NCBI GenBank assembly: GCA_032622095.1
Contig: CP136061.1
Coordinates: forward strand, 219,386,373 to 219,450,372
Reading direction: 5' to 3'
Length of the DNA: 64,000 nucleotides
DNA from: Siphonodentalium dalli
Lineage: Eukaryota > Mollusca > Scaphopoda > Gadilida > Siphonodentaliidae
Numbering within the stretch: position 1 is the first letter of the stretch; each line of letters begins with the position of its first letter. Positions 10,800-22,795 of this stretch are shown piece by piece. Both the position numbers and the translations under genes were made by a program. The notes under the pieces are model-generated. The model saw only the letters and a list, made by a program, of their open reading frames with translations, had not been told where the DNA came from and made no database searches.

Positions 10800-11162
10800 G
10801 GCACAATTCAGGGAGAAGATATCTCCCAATTGCCCTCTAAGCCGGCCCCTCCCGCTGAATAATTTGCCTCGCCATATTGGCAAGTTGTCTGTTTGCTTTG
10901 ATATTACCTCATTTGAAGATTAGGCCAAACAAAAATTATGTTTCTCAGATACCTGTCACCTCATAAGAATATGACCGGCTGGATGATTTTTATGGCCTAC
11001 TGAAAATAAATATAAATCATTCTCCCGCTCGGCTTCACAAATGCGATGTCCACAATCTCTCCTATATTGGCCATAAATCTAGCTAGACACATTTCAACTT
11101 GTGTCTGATATTTCCCTTCCTTATTTCTGATAACAATAACGTTTTCATTCTGGTTTGTTTAA

Positions 11163-11440
11163 CCCTTTCAGTGCCAGGGGCCGATCTCATCGGCCCTAAT
11201 TTACGGTCTGTAAAATCGGCCCTAAAAAAAATGAAAAACATTTTTTTTTTTTTTAGATTTTTAAAAAATTATTAAAATTGTAAAAAATTCTAAAAAATAA
11301 TAACAAATTATTAAAAATTGTTAGGCCAATGCATTCTCTTGTATATGCGAGGCGACCTATGGTCGACTCGCATATATAAGAGAATGCATTGGCACAGGGT
11401 ATATGGGTTGATACAAAAATCGGACCTGGCACTCAAAGGG
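11163..11440. mobile_element. piggyBac-like MITE (family D) with hairpin cassette
   Basis: TTAA at 11159-11162 and 11441-11444 flanks termini CCCTTTCAGTGCCAGG and CCTGGCACTCAAAGGG. The body includes an A/T-rich stretch and one nearly perfect palindrome of about 66 bp at 11330-11396. The palindrome is shared with other families although the termini differ from family C. Confidence 0.78.
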
Positions 11441-11910
11441 TTAAACTGTATGAACTTGGGTTGTACAACAGACTGTCACATTGAATTGCATTAACACTTA
11501 ATCATAAAAATTAATTTTCACACCCATCAAAGTATTTTGATAATTCGGGAGTAAACATGTAAAAACCTGCCTGCTCGAAACTTTTGGTCGTAAAAGGGGA
11601 AATAAAAATCTACCTGCTGCAGCTGCCTGCTGAGGTAATTTTGTAGGGAAAAATAGATATAAAAACCTGGCTGCCTACCCATTTGAAAAAAAAAGTTATG
11701 ATCTCTAGATTAGCAGCAACCAACCAGCTTAGAGGGAGGTATAGGATATTCCTTCTCCCTGAATTGTGTCAGTTGATGTTTTGCCTGGGATATGTCATCT
11801 CTTTGTAATTGTGGTTAGTGTTCGTCTTGTCACTTTCAACACAGCGATATAAGTTCGATGCTAGCGGATGGACTGCTGAGTTTCCTAACAGTGGCTAGGT
11901 TTTGAGTTAA

Positions 11911-12374
11911 AGGTACTCAATCCGAACAGAGGGTCCCCATCTCAACAGATTCCAACAACAACAATCCGATCAGAGGGTCCTATATTACTATTTCTTTGGC
12001 TTTGGGGGTAAAAAATATTTCATTCGAGTCGAGGAACCCATCAAACAAAGCTCAGAGTTATTAGATATTGATTTTTTTAATTTGTTATTTACTCGAGATG
12101 AGTACTAATAATTGCCTTCAACTGCCGTAATCTGCTCGGGGATGTGTACACCAAAATCTATTCAAACAGACAAGGATGGATAACTCTAAAATCAAGTGGT
12201 AATAATAACGCAATTTTGACATTTCTGGGCCAGAAAGTATTCCCGATAATGAAAAAATTGATATCTAACAAATCTGAGCTTTGATGGGTGACTTCCTCGA
12301 CTCGAATCAAATATTTTTGACCCCCGAAGCCATTGAAATAGTAATTGAGAGGAGTTTTATCGGATTGAGTACCT
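11911..12374 (+). mobile_element. TTAA-flanked Kolobok-like MITE (family F) copy 1
   Basis: TTAA at 11907-11910 and 12375-12378 flanks a 464 bp element with termini AGGTACTCAATCCGA and CGGATTGAGTACCT. TTAA duplications with purine 5' ends are described for the Kolobok superfamily, so I favour that over piggyBac. Internally, ACTCGAATCAAATATTTTTG and ATTCGAGTCGAGGAACCC form a second inverted pair. A sister copy is at 18057-18536. Confidence 0.75.
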
Positions 12375-13600
12375 TTAAAGAGTGTGACTGTAGAGTTGAC
12401 ACAAGTCATGACCCTTGAGTAAGAATGATTGTACTATGGCTGGCTGACTGATTTGTACCACTCATTGGATAAAAATTTACCTGGCTGGGTGTCGATGGAT
12501 GTGGTCAGCATAGTGTAGTGCCTCTGAGCACATTTATGGATTAATTATTATTATTAATACAATAAAATTCATATGTATTTACAGATTGTTAACATAATTA
12601 TAAATGGTTTCGTGCATGGCATGCATCCGCTCATAGAAGTACATAGAATATTACGATATTAATCAAACTTCATCATGTTTCACATTGATGTGAAACACTC
12701 TCGTTGGGTGATCAAATAGAAATGGAAAATAATCTTGCTCAAAGAAGTTACTTTTACAAATATTATATCGAATTTGACAACACACACCTCACACACATTT
12801 GACCTTAGACAGAGGCAGCCCCTTTGTGTGTGTTGTGCACATTCTAAAAATTCAAAAAGTTCAATTTTTTTCAAAAAATATTATACCCCCCCCCCCCCCC
12901 ACAACAAAGTTGGGGGTGGTGTATACTTGAATTAGCTTGTCCGTCGTCCATAAGTTTTTCTCAGTCGTTTTTTAATAATTTTCCGTGAAACTTGGCACAG
13001 ACATAAAAAACCATGGGAACCTGTGCACCTGCGATTTTAATGTTGGTCAGACTTATTTTGCAGAGTTATATTGACCTTCTTGATTTAGAATATTTTCAAT
13101 CGTCGACACAATTTTGTCCGGAGATTTTCTCAGTTTATGAATCTTTTTTTTTTTGCTAAACTTTGCTAGACATAAACCACCATGGGAATCGGTGCTCCTG
13201 TAATTTTCGAGTCGCCGATTATTTTTTTTATAGTGACTTGATATACAGTTTTAATAACAATCTGTGCCATAAAATATGATTAAAATACTATAATTCATCA
13301 CTATTTGAAACATCTGTGTCTCAGAAGATGCCCACAGAGAAATAGAAAACTGCTAAAATCATAGAATGACTCCCCCGCACCCCCCCCCCCCTCCGCCCCT
13401 GGCACCCAGAATGCAACAGAATTCAAACTTTTTCAATGGAAGGGGAAGAACGCTATCTTTAATATATAGAGTTATTCCCCCTGCATTGAAAATAATACTG
13501 CTTTTTACTTCAATCTTGATGACAAAACGTGTTGGAAACTCAACAAAAACAACATGTCCACAGTTTATTACACGCTTGTTCCTAGAAGTACAGTGTTATT
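12375..13600. repeat. Modular repeat with homopolymer C run
   Basis: From a run of C at about 12886-12900, bases 12887-13260 carry modules of the kind AACTTGGCACAGACAT ... CCATGGGAACC ... GCGATTTTAATGTTGG. Related modules recur at 14267-14390 and 15830-16200. No coding exon is recognised. A second C-rich stretch lies at 13371-13399. Confidence 0.5.
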
Positions 13601-13621
13601 GCTGTTCCATATTTACAAATC

Positions 13622-13645
13622 CGTATGGAACGTACGTTCCATACG
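13622..13645. repeat. Perfect 24 bp palindrome
   Basis: CGTATGGAACGT followed at once by its reverse complement. It lies just left of the large foldback. It may be a terminal or binding site of that element, which is a guess. Confidence 0.7.
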
Positions 13646-13803
13646 TATCTCGTTGACGTAAAATCACGTACATGACGTTCACCTCAACCTTGAAACTGGA
13701 ACTATTTAAATAAAAGAATCATCACACATGACATACATGCCCTGTGTGAGCCTAAATAAACCGTCTAATCCTGTATTTTTAATGCACGGATTCTAGGACG
13801 CGA

Positions 13804-14265
13804 AGCGTGTAATAAACAGAACGACACGATGTGTTAATGGGTTTGTCGATACGGCACTCGTGCTGTCGCGGAAGGATTGAACTCGAGGCGCTTGCGCCTC
13901 TCGTTCTATCCTCCCGCCAGAGCACTCGTGCCGTATCGACCAACCCGTTTACACATCGTGTCGTTCTGTGTATTTATTACACCGGATAAGTTGATAATAC
14001 AATGTTTTGGAGCTTCCTCTTTCAATATGGCATATATTTTATATAATGTAATCTGGGGGTTCGAAAATTAAGTGGGCCTTGCGCCTCTCGTTCTATCCTC
14101 CCGCCAGAGCACTCGTGCCGTATCGACCAACCCGTTTACACATCGTGTCGTTCTGTGTATTTATTACACCGGATAAGTTGATAATACAATGTTTTGGAGC
14201 TTCCTCTTTCAATGTGGCATATATTTTATATAATGTAATCTGGGGGTTCGAAAATTAAGTGGGCC
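13804..14265. mobile_element. Large foldback with 187 bp tandem duplication
   Basis: The left arm (about 13804-13890) is complementary to 13891-13982 around the centre GAGGCGCTTGCGCCTC. The right part is tandemly doubled: the sequence from CTTGCGCCTC recurs at 13891 and 14078, a spacing of 187 bp, with only a few differences. The right end is AAGTGGGCCT then TTAA (14266-14269 region), which read inward is AGGCCCACTT. That matches the terminus of the element at 55806-57456. Confidence 0.65.
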
Positions 14266-14390
14266 TTTAATGTTGGTCAGACTTATTTTGTCGGAGTTAT
14301 TGGCCTTCTTGACAGTGTTCTTGACCTTCATTTTTCTCAGTAATATTGTTTTTCCAATTATTTGGAGTGAAGATGATCTTTCATTTTAAC

Positions 14391-14482
14391 CACAGGCCCC
14401 TGGGGAAAATGACTAAAGTACCAATATAGACTATACCAGTAGCTGGTATTTTCGTAATTTTAGATATTTTCCCCAGGGGTCT
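14391..14482. repeat. Small foldback, about 90 bp
   Basis: CAGGCCCCTGGGGAAAAT and ATTTTCCCCAGGGGTCTG face each other around ATAGACTATACCAGTAG. No target duplication is visible. Confidence 0.6.
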
Positions 14483-15280
14483 GATTTTAACTATATCATA
14501 TAAGTTAACTAAGTATTTGCTGTTGATATCTAACCTGCCACCAGATCATATGTCTGTTGAATACATGTCACCTATATTTTTTTTAATAACTGATTGACAT
14601 GAAAAACCCTCCGACTACTATGCCATTTTATCCTTGCTATACTCTGGAATGGAGGTTCATCCAGCATTCGTGGACAAGCTTTGTCCGGAGTTTTAATAAT
14701 TGTGCACCTACAATGGAAATCGGTTATTTTATTATCTTAGTGTTTTATTAAAAAACACAGGGTATCCTTAGTCCCATTGGGACAGTCACACCTATAGTTA
14801 TTATTTTATTTTTTTTCAAATGTTTTAGATTGAGCTCCTTGTTCAAATTAACAAACTTAAAAAATTTTTTTATTTATTTTAAATCAAAATTTTGAAAAAC
14901 TAACAGCTGTTATAACCTCTGACAGGGTACCTACCCAGAGTCACCACACCAAATTTGGTTGAAATCGGTGTAGGTTTCTGGGGGGGGGGGGGGAATCCGA
15001 ACAGGCAGACGGATCCTACTCTTTTATATATATATATATATATAGATTAAATGCAGTGACTGCATGGCGAAATCGTTTTTGTTAGTTTATCGCCGATAGT
15101 TGCATCCCGAATACAGAAGTAAATATTTACAACTGAGTGTAGTTCAGACGATGTTTACTATGGAGTGGTACGGTCAATTTGCTTGAGATATTCGTCGAAT
15201 GCTACATTCCTCCAGTTGGCATAGCGCCTGAATACTAACATCAGTTTCACGCACGCAACAAGTCCATAACATGTCTTTAA
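14483..15280. other. AT-rich DNA, poly-G run, TA microsatellite, no gene
   Basis: It includes a modular repeat fragment (CCACACCAAATTTGGTTG), a G run at about 14981-14992 and (TA)n at about 15027-15043. Nothing coding is recognised. Confidence 0.4.
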
Positions 15281-15772
15281 AGGTACGGTTGGCCTTGGCG
15301 GTGGGTATCCTGTGAAAATATTTCCACCCGTCAAAAACCGCCACAAACAGAAAGAACAACAAAATGTAGACAGACTTTGTCCGTATACAAATAAGAAATA
15401 TCGCATAAACAGTATGTTATTGTCATATATTTGACCATTGTTATGTAAACAAAGGCATAAAAAGTTACTTTTCTGGTGTTTGTTTATATTATGATGGTAA
15501 ACATAAAGAGCGTTCTTTGTTGGTGAATTCCTGATATGGAACGAATAAAGAGCGTTTATGCCATTTGTGTGTGATTAGCCAGCAGCATTGCACTGTCCTC
15601 TGTGACACAATCAGGCTCTTGATTAGGTAAAATATAGTAAATCTTTATGATAACATGCTGTTTACGCGATGGTCATGGTATATATGAACGAAACTATGCG
15701 TTTTAATGTTTTTCTGTTTACGGTGATTGGAACAAATATAAATATTTTCGACAACTAAGGCCTCACGTGCCT
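15281..15772 (+). mobile_element. Kolobok-like MITE (family G) copy 1
   Basis: TTAA at 15277-15280 and 15773-15776 flanks a 492 bp element starting AGGTACGGTTGGCC and ending CTCACGTGCCT. Inside are two ATAAAGAGCGTT motifs (about 15505 and 15545) and a GTTATGTAAACAAA segment. Copies occur reversed at 52006-52499 and forward at 63266-63770. Confidence 0.78.
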
Positions 15773-17710
15773 TTAACAGTCCGCTTTCTCTCACAATTCA
15801 CAGGACAATAGTAATGACCCTCGTGCGTGCGTCCGGAACATTGTCCGAGCCTGTATTTTGTCATTTTATGGTCAATTTTAAAAACTTGACACATATATCA
15901 ACCAGCATGGGAACCTGAGCACTCGCGATTATGAGTTCATTTTTGTGGGTGTTATTACCATTTTTGTGGGTGTTATTACCATTTTTCGACATAGAATCGT
16001 ACATCATAGGACGCATCTTTTGTTCGAGTCTGTATTCCGTCATTTTCCAGTCATTTAAACAAAAAACTTGGTACAGATGTCAACCAGCATGAGAACCTAA
16101 GCAACGGCGATTTTGAGTTCAATCGGAGTAAGTTTGGCGTAGTCATTGCCATTTTTCGACTTAGAAATGTTTTATGTTTTTTATTTTAGAGTTATTGACC
16201 CTTTCTCGACATATTGAAGATGTGCACCATGTTTAGTGGATTTGCACTTTATATCATATTTCTGTACAGGGATCTGAAACCCACAAATAATTGAAACCGG
16301 CCCCTTCGTCGGGGGACATTTTGGTCAGCGACCTTTTATTTATCTTTAAACATGGATTTGGAAGAAAAAAAACATTAGAAAAATCTGCTATCGGCGTTCA
16401 GGATACACACACCCACCGGGACCTTGTATCCTGGAGTTTTTTTCCTGCCCCCGCCCCCTGTGAATTTCGTTAAAAATATGATGGCTCACATCTAGAGGTC
16501 ACCATGAAGATCACAGGCGGAATGGCCGATCGGGAGACCGGGTAAATTCCCGATGGGCCGGATGCCGGAAAAATTCTGATTCCACGTCAAACGAGAATCC
16601 GAGGGTTTTTTACGGTTTGGGGGGGGGGGGTATATATGGTTGGGCCGCAAATGAAACCGGCGTGGGCCACCACATGTGTTGTTTAACCAGCCTAATTGGT
16701 TAATCGTAATTTGTCATTAAATGAACTTGTCAGCATCATATAAACACCACGTAAAGACCCCGTTAATCTCGATATTTTAACGGTAACTACCAGCTGTAAT
16801 AAATCCCAACAAAAAATTATCACGCACCCCTCCCGGACCCTCCCCCAATTGAAATTTCCAACACAATAGGAACGCTTCAGTTGAGGCCAGTCTAGGTGCT
16901 AGGATTAACGATTTTCTTGTATAGTTTTCAAAATTTTCTCACCCCGGGCCGAACAACCATGGACAGCCCGGTGTGTCCTGGTCTCTTGTCCGTAGCTGTG
17001 TACATTTGTCTGGAGTTAGACTGCTAGATGTTAGAATTTATGCAATTTTTCAGGTAAAAATATCTGAATGGTCTCATACCCACCCTATGTGTGCCGATCG
17101 GTGTATTGCTGTGGGTCAGTGTAGAGCTGTTAACCGCGGGAATTCCCGTACGAGGGATAGATTGGAAAACGTGGTTTGTCAAAGCACAGAATGAAATTTT
17201 TTAAACTGTTTTTTTGCTTTAATTATCGATCAAAGGACCCAACAAACAGCAAGTATGATTGCCTAGTTAATAATATCGCATAATCGCGTCCCTTCAATAC
17301 TTTTATCACAGCTTTTGCCTCGAAAAAGGTAAAATTCCTGTTTAAATCTCCATAACATTTGCAAACCAAGACCTTTACTTCGGGAAACCAATTGAAATTT
17401 TTGGCAGATATATTGAGAATCGATTTGGGTGCGTAAACCCAACCACCAAAGCTATATTTCTTGGTGAAAATTTAGTTTGACGGAGGGCACTACCGAGAAA
17501 ACATGGCACGAATATAGCAATGAGAAAACATGGTATGATCGAGAAAAAGCTTTCAAAGATCGGATGATAGCTGAAATTAAACCTTCATATATGCTGGTAT
17601 TTTAACAGGTTTAGGCGGTGTTATTCTCAGGACATTCTTCAAACATATATGGGACTGATTGATCATGACTAAACATATCGTATAAACATTTACGTCAGGT
17701 GCAAATATCA
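15773..17710. other. Modular repeats and unassigned DNA
   Basis: Two units at about 15830-15990 and 16010-16180 carry CAACCAGCATGGGAACC / CAACCAGCATGAGAACC followed by a CGATT block. The rest, including a G run at 16620-16630, holds no recognised gene. A cysteine-containing frame at about 17060-17194 was examined and not accepted. Confidence 0.4.
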
Positions 17711-18056
17711 TTTTATTATGACTTAGCCATAGTTGTTTCGTGTTGTATTAATTGCGTCGCAGAGTTGGCATTAGCTTTTAGAATCATGTTGGTCTCAACG
17801 AGTCTTGTGATGATGTGTTGTATTATCTCGACTAATTCCGAAGATGCAGAAGATAAGACTGACTCCAAGTCATCGATTCCACAGGCCTCACAATCTTCTA
17901 TAATATCCAAACATCTTGATACTGCTTCTTTGTCCTTCTCCAGTGTTTTCCGTCTGTCTTCCAGAGTTGGCTCGGTCTCTCTTCCCCAACAATCAACATC
18001 ACCAAGAACTTTGCCTTTTCCTCTGCATATCTTTTTTCCGTCGACTGCTATCTTAA

Positions 18057-18536
18057 AGGTACTCAACCCGATAAAACTCCTCTCAATTACTATTTCAATG
18101 GCTTCGGGGGTCAAAAATATTTGATTCGAGTCGAGGAAGTCACCCATCAAAGCTCAGATTTGTTAGATATCGATTTTAGAAATCTATTATTTTTCATTAT
18201 CGGGAATTCTTTCTGGCCCAGAAGATAGTAAAAAATTCGTTATTATTACCCACTTGATTATAGAGTTATCCATCCTTGTCTGTTTGAATAGAATTTTGGC
18301 GTAAAATCTCGAGCATGTTACCAAATTGACGGCAGTTATAAGTACTCATCTCGAGAACATAAGAATTTTCAAAAATCAATATCTAATGACTCTGAGCTTT
18401 GTTTGATGGGTTCCTCGACTCGAATCAAATATTTTTTACCCCCAAAGCCAAAGAAATAGTAATATAGGACCCTCTGATCGGATTGTTGTTGTTGGAATCT
18501 GTTGAGATGGGGACCCTCTTTACGGGTTGAGTACCT
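18057..18536 (-). mobile_element. Kolobok-like MITE (family F) copy 2, inside the broken gene
   Basis: TTAA at 18053-18056 and 18537-18540 flanks termini AGGTACTCAACCCG and CGGGTTGAGTACCT. The element is 480 bp and related to 11911-12374 along its length. Removing it with one TTAA brings the minus-strand coding segments either side together immediately before IAVDGKK. Confidence 0.8.
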
Positions 18537-19082
18537 TTAACTATGTTTTCAAAAACACATGTGCTACTTGCTGGATAATGTCTTGGCGAATACCAGGAGG
18601 ATAACCCTTAGATTCTTAAGAACAATTGGTCTTTTTTTAGATTCTTGGTCCTTTGTCATAAGGTTGAGTCTATGAGGTACGGCAAAATTCAGCTTAGCTG
18701 TTAGAGGGTCATAGTAGTTTTTCTATGTTAATCCTTGAGTTAAGTCGCCAATGTGTTGAGGACCCCGCATGAAACGAAGAAATTTTCCTTGAAATAGCCG
18801 ATATCCAGCTAAACAGAACATTTTGGTTTCTCTTAGAAATCGCATCATCGGTGTAGTTGGCAAAGAAAATAACCGGATTAAGTCCAAGAATAACAAATAA
18901 CATATATTGTCTAAGGGCAGTGAGCCATGAGCGATCAGTCGATTCATCTCCATATACAGATCGACATGCCCCTCACCTTCTAACTGTTGTAGCACTTTTG
19001 GCAGCAGGTCTGTTAGTTCCTCAATCTCAACTTCAAATTCCGTTTCGTCTATTGGGATATACTACTGCCACACTGAAAAAAC

Positions 19083-19290
19083 AAACTTAGTCAAAAGTAA
19101 CTAAGTTACCTTAGTCAGAACCCCCGTCTCAAAACTAACTAACTTAGCTTAGTCAGAAATGACTAAGGTTGCCCTTAGTCATTTCTGACTAAGGCCTTAG
19201 TCAGAAATGGCTAAGGCCTTAGTCAGAAATGACTAAGGCCTTAGTCGGAAATGACTAAGGCCTTAGTCAGAAATGACTAAGGCTTGACTA
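19083..19290. repeat. Subterminal CTTAGTCA/TGACTAAGG repeats
   Basis: At least eight copies of CCTTAGTCAGAAATGACTAA or close variants run head to tail at the left end of the CACTA-like element. Each unit is itself an inverted pair of TTAGTCA. The right end has a shorter set. Confidence 0.8.
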
Positions 19291-19687
19291 AGTCATCACT
19301 GTATCCAGCTAGTACATTTAATTGGGCCTAATTATTGGGGGTATCATAGCCCTGCAGCCTCAGCTGAACATCGCAACTGCAGATTAAAATAACTGAAAAT
19401 AATGACTTACAGGTATCAACATAAATTTTATTAACTATTGAAACAATTAGACAATATAAACAATGTTTTATCTTGAAAGAAAATTATTCATCACAGAATA
19501 CTAGTATGCATTGAATATACATTCAATATCTGACCAGTCGATAATTGTTTCAAATTGAAACAAAAATTTATGCTTACATTAAAATGATAACGAACGACCA
19601 ACATAGAAGATTAAATCGGAGGAAATGAAGAGTTTTTTTAGAAGAAAAATTATATGATAAATATCTTCACCACTATGTGTGGAACTG

Positions 19688-19794
19688 AGCGCTTGTATCA
19701 AGCCACGGTGGGGTTTCCGACACACATCGTGACTTGCCTTCAGGCTCGTCACAATAATTTCAGGAACACCGCCTTGGCTTGATACAAGCGTGCA
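19688..19794. repeat. Foldback inside the CACTA-like element
   Basis: GCTTGTATCAAGCCACGGTG faces CACCGCCTTGGCTTGATACAAGC around a loop of about 55 bp. It may be a small nested MITE; no target duplication is seen. Confidence 0.6.
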
Positions 19795-20694
19795 TATCCA
19801 CACAGGCATAGCACTTGGTGAATACCTCTATTTAACAAATGAATGTGTTTTCAGAAATGCATGCAATTATGAACACTTTGTTGCGGTCACATTTTGAGTG
19901 AATCGCGGAAACAAACCTCGCAACATTTGATTTAAATGTCACAATTTTGAGCGCAAAGTGTCACCATATTAAGCGCAAAATATTGCAATAATATCACAAG
20001 CGACATGCTTATAAGTGTTTCCACTTGCCAAAATAGCATGCTTAATACACCACTTCTTTTGACTGGTACTGTACTACTGTATATATCAACAACAGCTACC
20101 GGCATTTGGGATTGGTCCCTTCAGGACAACAGCAGATCCAATAAACATGTAACTGTGCGCAATGACTTGGCGACAATTTTCCATGAAATATCAGTGAATC
20201 AGCCGAAGATAGTTTGATAAGAACATCCAACCAATAACAGTGTACTCCTGGTAAATTGTCGTGATGCCGGTAACTTGACGATAACATGGCGAATAATGAC
20301 AATGTCTCATATCCACACATTTCAATGAACAATGATGAACACAGATGAATTGGTCGGGGTCATTGTAAAGTTGGAATTGTAGATACATGTATGTGATCAT
20401 CCATCACTACACGGCATCAGTTTCATTGTTTTTTTTGTGTTTTGTTGACGTTGGAGCTATGTGAATTACACTGGTGCGCACGCCGCATATCCTCTCTTGT
20501 AATTGTACATGCATGTCAATGTGCTCGGAAAGAATCAGATTCTGAACAAGTACCGTACTGTCAACTGCATTTTCACCATTCTAATATTAATAGCTGCTCG
20601 TTGAGTCGTTGTTATTATTGTCACTTGACATCGAAGCTTCAGCCTTGTGTTCATCTGAATGAAGTCAGACCTTTGATTCGATTGAATAGATCAT

Positions 20695-21923
20695 TAGGGG
20701 TGTAACGATACATCGATGTATCGATGCGACCACGATACAGCACTGACGATACGGTAATCGATACGGGCGTTCAAACGATACGTATCTCGATACACAAATT
20801 GCATGTTGTTATTTCCTATTAAGGTAAGTAAACAGCGGTCGCCATGAACGAGAAAGGTCAATGTTGAATCAGTATCTAACAAAAAATTAAGGTAATCCCC
20901 CACAATAAGTAATAATAATGATAAGCATTCCCTATTTATCACAGAGTAACCGTGAGGCCAACATACCGCATTGTGTCAATTTGCATGTGTGGACAATACG
21001 ATGAAACACACTGTATTAATAGATCAATGAGTCGCTTGTGGTCCACTGATCAAAGAACAGACCTGACCTGAGTGACCTCAATTTTAATGACCTATTTCAA
21101 TAGTACACGTCATGCAGTAAGTGACCTACTTTGTCAATGACATGTCGTTTACAAACGGCGGCAAACCTTTGATGCCTGTCTTACTGCTATTGCTGCAATT
21201 TTATTTCACTGTTAACCAGAGTGATGCAGCTACTGCATGTAGGTTCAACCTATATCATATCAATCTACATGTATGTCTTTCCCCATGTCACGTCAACACT
21301 GCACTATGTGCACTGGCCCGTGTGGGTTGCTGAGCAATTGTTAAACTTCCCGGAATAAACTTGTCAACAGAAAGTGAATCCCCCAATTCCCGTTATAAAG
21401 TTGACAACTTGACATGAGTTATTAATATAAAGCCCCTCCCATTTAGCTGTCAATCTCGTAACATTGACTGTGAGATGTTCGGAGAGGACGTTCCTCATTG
21501 GTCAACAGGTAGTGTTTGTACTCTCTAATTAATTTTGTTCAGATAACACAGTGCAGCGATGGGGTTGAATGTCGGCATCTTTATGCTTCCGGGCCTATGG
21601 GATTTCACTGATAGTCGATACATGGACGTGGTTTTAAATAGTTTGTTTTCTTCTTAGACAATACAATACAAGTTGCAACAACAAACATTATAGATGAACA
21701 TCTAGAACATATATTTAGCGAGTTCATGTAGGCCTACATATAGCCATGCACGCACATACCCACCCGCCTCTATCGCTATATATCAGTGTATATACAGTCC
21801 GTAGGAAGACTTGGCAATATCACTATAATTTTAGGTAAGTAAAATCGCGATACGTATCGTATCGTGACCTCTGTATCGCGATAAACATCGATACACCCCA
21901 TACCCCGTATCGTTACACCCCTA
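20695..21923. mobile_element. hAT-like element nested in the CACTA-like element
   Basis: Termini TAGGGGTGTAACGATAC and GTATCGTTACACCCCTA are followed inward by many CGATAC/GTATCG motifs. TAGATCAT flanks it exactly at 20687-20694 and 21924-21931, an 8 bp duplication. The 1,229 bp interior has no frame I can identify as an hAT transposase, so it is probably non-autonomous. Confidence 0.87.
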
Positions 21924-22468
21924 TAGATCATGTCATGATTCATCGATTAATTGGCATGCATCACTGCTCTCGATGAATTTAGTGGAAATTGTCGATGATT
22001 AATAAGCCTTTTTTCGCAGAATTTAAACTTGTGCGGTTATCAAAGGAGTTCACCGAAATCAGACCGTCTTTAACAACTGTCCGCAATCGAACAGGTAACA
22101 GTCTCGATCACCAAACCAAGCCGGAATGAACTTCAACTTGGGGTAGTCGTCCACAATGCCACAGCGAAAAACGTTCACCGCACGTTATGTACTGACTACT
22201 GTGCAGTATTGTGTACGGTACATGTAACCTTGAAGGAGTCATCAGGCACAAATATAATGTTGGCAGCACATATTTCAGGCGCCGTTCTTTCACATGTAGA
22301 ATAAAGATTCAAGTTATTATTGACAAATTGTCCACTTGTTGAAAGCAGCTGAATAATAAATTAGTTCAACAATACACGATTAACGGTTTCGCAGATTATT
22401 TTCCTAACTTCTCTTTTATCCTGGTTTTATCCGCTCTCCAAATACGCCATGGTTGTTATTTATGTAAT

Positions 22469-22795
22469 ATGTCGTCTCTTTTAGTTCTTTCGACGCCAAT
22501 ATCACGTCTAAATCACTCTGATTTTAGTGATTTTTCCGAATTAAAAATGTCAGCAAACCATAATGGTTGGCGATTATCGCAATACGATAGGGGAACACTT
22601 TTACGTTCGTACTCATATTTCACCAATTTTTGTACCTGGGTTGCCTGTCCTGAGTTTCACGTCAAAATGGCCAATTTGATTCTATTTGTCGTTGTATACA
22701 TATTTATCACCCCATTTATTATTCATTTTCATAAAAATAAAATAAAAGAAGCTGAAGATGACATGTTTAAAATGTTTGAAGGCTTTGAAGCATGA
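22469..22795 (+). CDS. Uncharacterised 108-residue ORF with one hydrophobic segment
   Basis: The frame lies inside the CACTA-like element. Residues about 67-86 (MANLILFVVVYIFITPFIIH) could span a membrane, and the tail is charged (KIKEAEDDMFKMFEGFEA). I recognise no family, splice site or promoter. It is listed because the composition is less random than that of neighbouring frames and an inverted pair, GCAATACGATAGGGGAAC (about 22579) and GTTCCCCTATCGTATTGC (about 22863), brackets its second half. It may well be spurious. Confidence 0.2.
   Translation: MSSLLVLSTPISRLNHSDFSDFSELKMSANHNGWRLSQYDRGTLLRSYSYFTNFCTWVACPEFHVKMANLILFVVVYIFITPFIIHFHKNKIKEAEDDMFKMFEGFEA

Noticed and set aside
16973-17194. 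Cysteine-containing frame (HTHPMCADRCIAVGQCRAVN) that could suggest a PAN/Apple-like exon
   Set aside because: Only one short segment with three cysteines, no partner exon, and a weak acceptor context. The resemblance is too slight to annotate.
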